A stretch of 12,132 nucleotides of DNA from Cylindrotheca closterium (Eukaryota; Bacillariophyta; Bacillariophyceae; Bacillariales; Bacillariaceae): the NCBI GenBank assembly GCA_933822405.4, contig CAKOGP040001982.1, forward strand, positions 1 through 12,132. The letters are read 5' to 3'. Below, one piece after another: positions 7,088 through 12,132 of this stretch. Each line of letters starts with the position of its first letter. Position 1 is the stretch's first letter. The translations under genes were made by a program, and so were the position numbers. The notes under the pieces were generated by a model. That model searched no databases and was not told the origin of the DNA. It worked only from the letters and a program-made list of their open reading frames with translations.

Positions 7088-7139
7088 TACAACGTTGAAT
7101 AAAAACCCAACTCCCAAGACGAAGGACCAGATATAGCAA

Positions 7140-7537
7140 CCCCCTTACTCCCCGAAATACGTGTGTACAACGACTAAGATGAGGACTGATCCTCCCGTTC
7201 TGACCGTCGTACCGCGAAGCACCTAGTCAAACTTTGGAATTGGGTTAGATGGCGATTTTTCTTCGGCTACCTTGTTTGGTGCCAGCAGCCATTCATCAAG
7301 AAGAGGGGGAGGTGAAAACAGACCAAGATGAGACGTTATAACACAGTCGCCTAAATGGAAGAAGAGGGGACGTAACGTGACTGACTGGACTGCCGAGTCC
7401 CGAGCAGATATATTAGAGCGATCGAAGGCCAACGGTCGTCGCCAATCTCAAGCCCAAGATCAATCATCTATCATCTACTCACAGCTGCTTCAGACCCCGT
7501 AAATACACCCCAATAGCAATATCAATCACCGCCTATC
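7140..7537 (+). promoter_or_regulatory. gene-upstream-like region
   Basis: Non-repetitive sequence between the repeat block and the ATG at 7538. A TATA-like cagatatattag lies at 7404-7415, followed by an A/C-rich, G-poor leader of about 100 bp (7440-7537) with no ATG on the plus strand, ending tatcATGtcc. This resembles a protist promoter plus 5' UTR, but no motif is decisive. Confidence 0.25.
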
Positions 7538-7729
7538 ATGTCCAACAGTAGCTACATCAATGCACTAGTACGCTCTCTCCACGATGAGAGTCAGGAGCAC
7601 AACGTTGTCACGTTAAGCACAATATATTATACAAGAAGTCCAAACATCGTGTTCACACTCTTTGTTTTGACAGCAGTTGCGGTTCAAACACAAAACCCAA
7701 CGATTCCAACATTTGCAAGCGGTGGATGA
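7538..7729 (+). CDS. possible truncated gene start, unrecognised
   Basis: An ATG at 7538 opens 63 codons. The first ~28 residues (MSNSSYINALVRSLHDESQE and following HNVVTLS) look like a genuine N-terminus. From about codon 35 onward the frame runs antisense through the decayed HA paralogue (homology on the minus strand starts near 7640), so those residues are not meaningful. I infer that a gene or its first exon is interrupted here, or that the true continuation lies across an intron. It could also be chance. Confidence 0.2.
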   Translation: MSNSSYINALVRSLHDESQEHNVVTLSTIYYTRSPNIVFTLFVLTAVAVQTQNPTIPTFASGG

Positions 7730-8000
7730 TCATGCTGGACGACGCCCCAGATTTGTAGAGCTTGTATTGACGGCGTTGACACTTTGCCCAAGTGGAGATC
7801 CCTCATCGTTCTGCGAAGAAAAATCTCCGAAACTTCGTTTAGAGCCGACTTTGCCGGTAGTGTCATTTAAGTTTTCCGTTTCAAGGTCCGAAGAAAAGAT
7901 GGTGGAGTCATCCATCATCATGAAACTGGAATCATACAATGATTGCGTTTGAGGGACCGTGTGAGTGTCTGGGTCCTTTGGTCGGAGTGGCGATCCTTAA
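7640..8000 (-). pseudogene. degraded, internally deleted paralogue of the HA-domain gene
   Basis: Read on the minus strand, 7939-7801 encodes a diverged copy of the N-terminal region of the neighbouring gene (SLYD, then MMDDSTIF, KVGSKRSFGDFSSQNDEG; compare SLYD, DESIF, KVASKTSFGDFFSHNDE). After a junction at about 7791-7800 and a frame change, 7790-7668 encodes the end of the second HA domain (WAKCQRRQYKLY, HRLQMLESLGFVFEPQ; compare WVKCQRRQYKLY, HRLQTLESLGLVFEPQ). The equivalent of residues ~143-312 is missing: all of HA domain 1 and most of HA domain 2. A one-base deletion near 7672 also shifts the C-terminus. Weaker DNA similarity reaches about 8000. It lies directly downstream of the intact gene in the same orientation, as expected from tandem duplication and decay. 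Confidence 0.75.
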
Positions 8001-8055
8001 GCTAGTAGAAAGTTACTCTACGCTCAACAAATCCGCCCTATCTTGTTTGGATTCT

Positions 8056-9162
8056 TTAAAATATATCGTGTTTGCATCTACTAGAAATTTTGACTGCAGT
8101 TTGTGGTTCAAACACAAGACCCAAGGATTCCAACGTTTGCAACCGATGGACAGTCATAGCGGTTGTAGAAGGAGCAGAAGCACCAGCGGCGTACAATTTG
8201 TATTGACGACGTTGGCATTTTACCCACGTCGCCAATGTAGGATTTTCGCAGTAGTCCGATGGAACATTGCAGTGTCCCGTTCGTTGCTTGAAGGCCTTGA
8301 GTTCATTGAGCTTCTCCTGCCACGCGGAAGCATGGGATTGCCATATAAAGCCAATAGACTCAAGCTCTTGGATACGACGAGTAGTCATCGTAGAGGTAGG
8401 ATTGTTATCATTGAACTTCTTGTATTGATATCTTTGTCTCTTGACCCATCGTGCGAGGACGGGATCTTCTTGGTAAGAGTGAGGAACACAGCAGTGTCCG
8501 TTCTTCATTTTGTATTGGATTAACTTTTGGAGTTGAGCTCGCCACTGCTTGTCTTGGTAAGGGCGAAAGCGAGGTGTGCTTTCTTCGCCAAAAGTGCTCT
8601 GCGCAGCATGGCTCGTCGTCGTTCGTTGGCGTTTGTATGCTGGGTTCTCCTGGTTGCCTTGGTTGTTGTGGTTGGAGGATAAGAAGAAGCCTTCGCGGCT
8701 TCTCTTGGAGCTCGCAACGGTGCTGCAGTATGGTTCCTCATCGTTATGGGAAAAGAAATCTCCGAAGCTTGTTTTGGAGGCAACTTTGCTGGTGGGATCA
8801 ATGGTGGGACCAACTTTGCTGGTGTCATTTGACTTATTGTCCTCTTCGGTAAAGATAGACTCATCTACCAATAATCTCGTATCATACAATGATTGCATGC
8901 TCCTATCATACAACGATTGCATTATTTGATGCGCATTGTGAGTATCTTCATCTTGTGATTCGATTGGCGATGGCTCCATGCGTGGATCATCAAAGGGGTC
9001 GTCAAAAGAAAAAGGAGGCAGGCGAAGGTAAGAAAGAGACGAACATGGTCCATCCATAGACAGCAAAGGGCTTGTAAGGAGTGACACAAGATCGTCATCT
9101 TCGATCTTGGAAAAGCTGAAGCTATCGCCTCGAAGATTGTCGTTGTTGGCAGTCACGATCAT
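8056..9162 (-). CDS. helicase-associated (HA) domain protein, two HA domains
   Basis: The 368-aa protein starts at 9162 (MIVTANNDNLRGDSF). An in-frame ATG at 9420 would add 86 residues, but that stretch is low in coding character and lies in the promoter-like region of the neighbouring element, so I prefer 9162. Residues 1-200 are polar and probably disordered, with acidic patches (EDDDLV, FDDPFDDPR) and a basic YKRQR near 177-181. Two HA-type modules follow: about 205-274 (WRAQLQKLIQYKMKNGHCCVP, then LARWVKRQRYQYKKF, ELESIGFIW) and about 279-351 (WQEKLNELKAFKQRTGHCNVP, then LATWVKCQRRQYKLY, TLESLGLVF). The pattern W..L..Y/F...GH.nVP...L..WV..QR.qYk is the family hallmark. HA modules are found in helicases and, in diatoms, in many stand-alone proteins; nucleic-acid binding is inferred. 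No helicase motor is present. Microduplications lie in the N-terminal part. Confidence 0.8.
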   Translation of the reverse strand: MIVTANNDNLRGDSFSFSKIEDDDLVSLLTSPLLSMDGPCSSLSYLRLPPFSFDDPFDDPRMEPSPIESQDEDTHNAHQIMQSLYDRSMQSLYDTRLLVDESIFTEEDNKSNDTSKVGPTIDPTSKVASKTSFGDFFSHNDEEPYCSTVASSKRSREGFFLSSNHNNQGNQENPAYKRQRTTTSHAAQSTFGEESTPRFRPYQDKQWRAQLQKLIQYKMKNGHCCVPHSYQEDPVLARWVKRQRYQYKKFNDNNPTSTMTTRRIQELESIGFIWQSHASAWQEKLNELKAFKQRTGHCNVPSDYCENPTLATWVKCQRRQYKLYAAGASAPSTTAMTVHRLQTLESLGLVFEPQTAVKISSRCKHDIF

Positions 9163-9325
9163 GACGAAGAGGAATAATGAGTAATGAGAGAAATAATATA
9201 ACCGTGTAAATACTGTAGACGAAAAATTAGTTGGATTTGTTGCCGTTTTTACGCCACCTTTTTTGTGACTGATCAGAAGTTGTAAATACCTGAAACTCGT
9301 CGTGTATTTCCATTCCTTGGTCGAG

Positions 9326-9569
9326 TGTAACTGTTTTGATGTCAGGCATGTCGTAGATGTCGCATGATGAGTCAGAGACACAAGCAGATGTCCAGCTTGT
9401 TCTCTGTCATGCACGGCCAATAAGTAATGTATATATTGGCGAGGAACGGGTTCGACACGCGAACACGTTCACGATCCGTTTGGATAAACATGCAATTATC
9501 CACATCACAAGCAAAAGGAATCCGACAACGATTCACAACAACAACGTAATACGATAGTGACTGTTACCA
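9326..9569 (+). promoter_or_regulatory. candidate 5' LTR / promoter of Copia element 2
   Basis: A CCAAT box (9417-9421) followed by a TATA box (TATATATT, 9430-9437) lies about 190 bp upstream of the gag ATG. A stretch starting TGTAAC (9326) and ending GTTACCA (9563-9569) has the TG...CA form and near-inverted termini of a 244-bp LTR. The second LTR lies beyond the window, so this cannot be confirmed. gtttatcag at 9598-9606 resembles the TTTATCAG after the end repeat of element 1. The same segment is upstream DNA for the minus-strand HA gene. Confidence 0.3.
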
Positions 9570-9626
9570 TCTTCACCTTACACACGTATTCAAATCAGTT
9601 TATCAGTACCCAAATAAGCTACAACT

Positions 9627-11147
9627 ATGGTGCAAATCGATCCAGCAGCGATGACTGCTTTCTGGGAGCAAGAGGTCCAGATGCGCATCGTGCAGGATAT
9701 ACGGGACCAACTGGAACTTGATGGCTTGACAACATTCGAGAGTTTTGCCGACTACACCAAGGATGACTTATTGGCCATGAGGAAGCGAATCAGCTACATT
9801 CAAAACATCCCTCATTTTGGTCAAGATTCGTTCAAACGCCTTGTGATTGCATTTGAAGCATCTCGCAACTACAAGCTTGTTGGTCGCGAAATCACTGCCG
9901 CAATGATGCATTATGAAAACACATTGAAACATTTTGCCGAGGACTGGAAGACCATTGTTTCCCTTGAAGGAAGGCCTGAACCGCCAGTTCCCACAATTAG
10001 CCAAGCCCTTCCACCAATGAAATGGGTCTCTGCGTTTGTGATTGCAATGCAGACTACGAAGTCAGCAAGATTCGGAATCACCCTGTATTATGTGATTCGC
10101 CCGGAGGAAGTGCCAGTCGACCCTGCACCTCCATTGGAAGAGAACAAAGCTTTTTCTGAAGTCTATGGTTCTCTTTGGGATGAGCGACAACTTAGAGCAA
10201 GTCATTCGCACCCATCCTTCAAAACGGATGATAAGACTCTTTTTCAGAAGCTTGATGAAGCTGTGAGATCCACGAACTATGTCTCCTGTATCGAGCCTTT
10301 TCGTGCGAAGGGACAAGGCCGAAAAGCCTACTTTGCCCTTATCAAAACCTACCTCGGTGATGACAAGTGGCTATCAGAGATCACTAAGTATGATAACATG
10401 ATGCGCAACGCAAAGTGGAAAGGAGCTGGTAACCTGACAGTCGAGGCATACATTGCTGTGCACCGCAATGCATACCAACACCTCGTTTCTGCGTCAGAAC
10501 ATGTTGCATACCAGTTGCCTAACCAACAGACGCGTGTCAAACAACTACTTGATGGAATTCTTTCCAGTGATGCTCGATTGAATGCGGCAATTGCAATGGT
10601 CCAAGCTAGCAACGTAATGATTGCTGATTTTGAATTGGCTTCGGCCCATATTCAGCCTCATTGCCCGGTTGCCAAGCGAAACCTAGGAGGCAAGCGCCAG
10701 AGTGCAGAAATTTCTGCTCTTGAGATTGACACTGGTGATGTTGACATTGCATCTGTGGGAGTTGGAGGAGGTAAAGGCCAGCGTACCGGCGTCCATCTTC
10801 GCTTCCACACCCTACCAGAGTACCAGAAACTTGGAAACGACGAGAGAAAGGAACTTGCGGAGTGGCGACTGACTCCAGCTGGCAAAGCAGCCCAAGCCGC
10901 AGGCATCCTGCTAAGAGATAGCAAGAAGCAGAGTGGAAAGGGTTCCCCCAAGAAAGGGAAGAAAAGCTATGCCAAAGTGTCAGCTGCGTTGGTCAAGAAG
11001 CAAGTTGCTAAGGCCCTCGAAGCAAGTAAAGAAAAGGACAAGAAGACATCTGAGCAAGTGAAGAAGGATGCACTGCTAGCGTCGCTCCTTGCTGATGCTT
11101 CTAACAATCCTGCAATGCAAGCCAAATGCAGCATCGGAGCAACCTAA
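9627..11147 (+). CDS. gag: Copia element 2 gag
   Basis: A 506-aa uninterrupted frame; the start at 9627 is the first ATG after the promoter-like region. Gag forms the particle that packages the element's RNA. The N-terminus (about 1-110) has a module reading LDGLTTFESFADYTKDDLLA. The central region carries the capsid-like segment FRAKGQGRKAYFALIKTYLG (about 225-244), matching GRDAFIALRTHYKGEG in element 1. The C-terminal module is TGVHLRFHTLPEYQKLG with ERKELAEWRLTPAGKA (387-421), which I recognise from Copia gag of diatoms and other protists. A lysine-rich tail follows (DSKKQSGKGSPKKGKKSYAK, 431-450), probably binding RNA in place of a zinc knuckle, since no CCHC motif is present. Stop TAA at 11145. 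Function is inferred from this resemblance and from the protease that follows. Confidence 0.75.
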   Translation: MVQIDPAAMTAFWEQEVQMRIVQDIRDQLELDGLTTFESFADYTKDDLLAMRKRISYIQNIPHFGQDSFKRLVIAFEASRNYKLVGREITAAMMHYENTLKHFAEDWKTIVSLEGRPEPPVPTISQALPPMKWVSAFVIAMQTTKSARFGITLYYVIRPEEVPVDPAPPLEENKAFSEVYGSLWDERQLRASHSHPSFKTDDKTLFQKLDEAVRSTNYVSCIEPFRAKGQGRKAYFALIKTYLGDDKWLSEITKYDNMMRNAKWKGAGNLTVEAYIAVHRNAYQHLVSASEHVAYQLPNQQTRVKQLLDGILSSDARLNAAIAMVQASNVMIADFELASAHIQPHCPVAKRNLGGKRQSAEISALEIDTGDVDIASVGVGGGKGQRTGVHLRFHTLPEYQKLGNDERKELAEWRLTPAGKAAQAAGILLRDSKKQSGKGSPKKGKKSYAKVSAALVKKQVAKALEASKEKDKKTSEQVKKDALLASLLADASNNPAMQAKCSIGAT

Positions 11148-11225
11148 ACACTGTACTTGTCACGCCATTGTTCCATGCCCTCATCTGTGCAGCGACAGAG
11201 GAAAAGGCTACGAAGCCGATGATTG

Positions 11226-12132
11226 ATGGATCTGGATTGTCTTGAGTTGAGTTGGACTCTCATGCTAACATGCCTGTTGTCGGATGTCAAGCGTTCATCC
11301 TAGCCGACACTGGTAAAACTGTATCTGTGAGTGCCTACAACCCTGACTATCCAAGCAAACAGATCCCTGTCGTCGATGCTGCCCTCTTGTATCAAGATCG
11401 TTTCAGCGGGGAGGAACATATTTTGGTGATAAGAAATGCTCTTCACGTACCGTCGATGGCAAACAATTTGATCCCGCCGTTCATCATGCGAGAACATGGC
11501 ATCAAAGTCAACGACACAGCGAAGATTCATACCTCGGACCCTTCAAGTGATGATCATGCGATTGTCCTTGATACGAATGTCAGGATTCCGTTATACTTGT
11601 ATGGAGTGTTCTCCTATTTTTCGACAAGATGCCCAACGGAAGAGGAGCTGCAATCAACAGGAAGTGTCTATGTTTTGACGCCTGAGCGGTTTGACCCTCA
11701 TGAATCTTCTTATGCCCAAAGAGAAGGCGAGATCCGATTACCGGAAGACCGAACATGTGAAAAGCTACTGTTAGCAGACATTCCTGGCCCTAGTGCGGTT
11801 GTCTGTGCGGCTAATGCTCTGTCCTCACTCGAACAATCTGAAATTGACGTGAACCTTCTAACACACGAAGTCGATAATGTACCATTGGCGCCAATTAATG
11901 CAGAGCTTGCGGCGCTATCCACCGACGTGTGTGACCGTTCCCTATTTGAAAAACTGTCGGCTCGAGCTGAAGTTGCTGCGATGCAAAAGTCCATTGGCAC
12001 ATGCCATTCAGAAGGTGGCGTCACACTACTGGATCGTCCACATACTGATGACCCAGATCGCCCACCGGATATCAGCATTGGAAGCTTGAGTACGGAACAG
12101 TTGATGGAACATATGTTGGAACATGAGTTATG
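11226..12132 (+). pseudogene. pol: Copia element 2 pol, protease-containing N-terminal part, frame broken near start, runs off edge
   Basis: From 11249 to the edge a frame of 294 codons has no stop. It opens with ELDSHANMPVVG, the retropepsin active-site motif of this lineage (Asp codon 11255-11257), and later has RNALHVPSMANNLIPPFIMR, the conserved Copia-type segment downstream of the protease site. The last ~120 residues are acidic, with no integrase motif yet. There is no ATG between the upstream stop (TGA 11243-11245) and the active-site Asp; the first in-frame ATG is 11270, after it. In another frame an ATG at 11226 reads MDLDCLE straight up to a TTGAG duplication (11242-11246 and 11247-11251); without the second copy it would be in frame with the protease. 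I therefore call it a frame-disrupted gene, but programmed frameshifting is possible. The 98 bp between gag and pol has stops in every frame. Confidence 0.65.

Larger units (their letters stand above)
6596..7130. repeat. A/C-rich, G-poor tandem and hairpin repeat block
   Basis: About 535 bp strongly enriched in A and C on the plus strand, with no plausible gene; minus-strand frames through it are low-complexity Cys/Leu/Phe products. It contains an A/T microsatellite (6610-6650), a 32-bp tandem array (6652-6740), and a higher-order array of about four units (about 6817-7087). It begins right after the Copia 1 end repeat and gives way to ordinary sequence near 7130. Confidence 0.8.
9326..12132 (+). 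mobile_element. Copia element 2 (CoDi-like), 5' part; continues past right edge
   Basis: Promoter-like region, intact gag (9627-11147) and a pol frame beginning with a retropepsin motif (from about 11226) and open to the edge. Integrase, reverse transcriptase and RNase H would lie beyond 12132. The gag differs strongly from that of element 1, so the two belong to different Copia lineages. It looks younger, with one uninterrupted gag and a pol frame without internal stops, but the gag/pol boundary is irregular. The left end is uncertain. Confidence 0.7.

Noticed and set aside
6661..7139. Minus-strand hydrophobic Cys/Leu-rich proteins of 100-148 aa, apparently membrane proteins
   Set aside because: They are translations of an A/C-rich repeat block. 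The three minus frames give similar low-complexity products, and the repeats explain the open frames.
7939..8852. Plus-strand frames of 194, 133 and 117 aa
   Set aside because: They lie antisense to the HA gene and its decayed paralogue, whose minus-strand translations show conserved domain motifs.
9163..9420. 86-aa N-terminal extension of the HA protein from the ATG at 9420
   Set aside because: Composition is not protein-like and it lies within the promoter-like region of element 2. The methionine at 9162 starts the credible protein.
9441..9475. tRNA-like gene suggested by ggttcgacac
   Set aside because: Only a partial B-box-like string; no A box, acceptor stem or anticodon arm can be drawn.

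Overview
The window looks like repeat-rich nuclear DNA of a diatom or a close stramenopile relative. This is an inference from two signals: a protein with two Helicase-Associated (HA, PF03457-type) domains, a family greatly expanded in diatoms, and two different Ty1/Copia gag-pol units of the kind common in diatom genomes (CoDi-like gag, retropepsin and RNase H signatures). There are no bacterial-style operons and no recognisable tRNA, rRNA or CRISPR.

Layout, left to right. (1) 1-166, minus: the start of an unrecognised gene that runs off the left edge, followed by about 970 bp with no convincing gene. (2) 1141-2629: a 1.49-kb DNA-transposon-like element with perfect 24-bp terminal inverted repeats flanked by TA on both sides. 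No transposase is recognised; inside are a degenerate 140-bp tandem duplication and a short 30-bp repeat. (3) About 2640-6595: a decayed, internally deleted Copia element. Its leader carries a 33-bp minisatellite. Its gag is broken by a nonsense codon and a frameshift, a TGA separates gag from protease, the protease has a frameshift, and integrase plus reverse transcriptase are missing. The RNase H keeps all its acidic catalytic positions. A 34-36 bp near-identical sequence at both ends is the best LTR-end candidate. (4) 6596-7130: an A/C-rich, G-poor block of tandem and hairpin repeats built around GTATGTCGCAGCATAC. (5) About 7140-7620: a promoter-like region and a short open N-terminus that appears truncated. 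(6) 7640-8000, minus: a degraded, internally deleted paralogue of the next gene. (7) 8056-9162, minus: an intact-looking 368-aa HA-domain protein. (8) About 9326-12132, plus: the 5' part of a second, better preserved Copia element, with an intact 506-aa gag and a pol frame beginning with a retropepsin motif and running off the right edge.

The window is mostly mobile DNA of different ages around one host gene and its dead tandem copy. Element 2 is oriented head-to-head with the HA gene, so its promoter region and the HA gene's upstream region share roughly 9163-9450. The sequence does not show a new defence or metabolic system. The most unusual items are the TIR element, the RNase H-retaining Copia deletion derivative, its ATG-rich minisatellite leader, and the hairpin repeat block.
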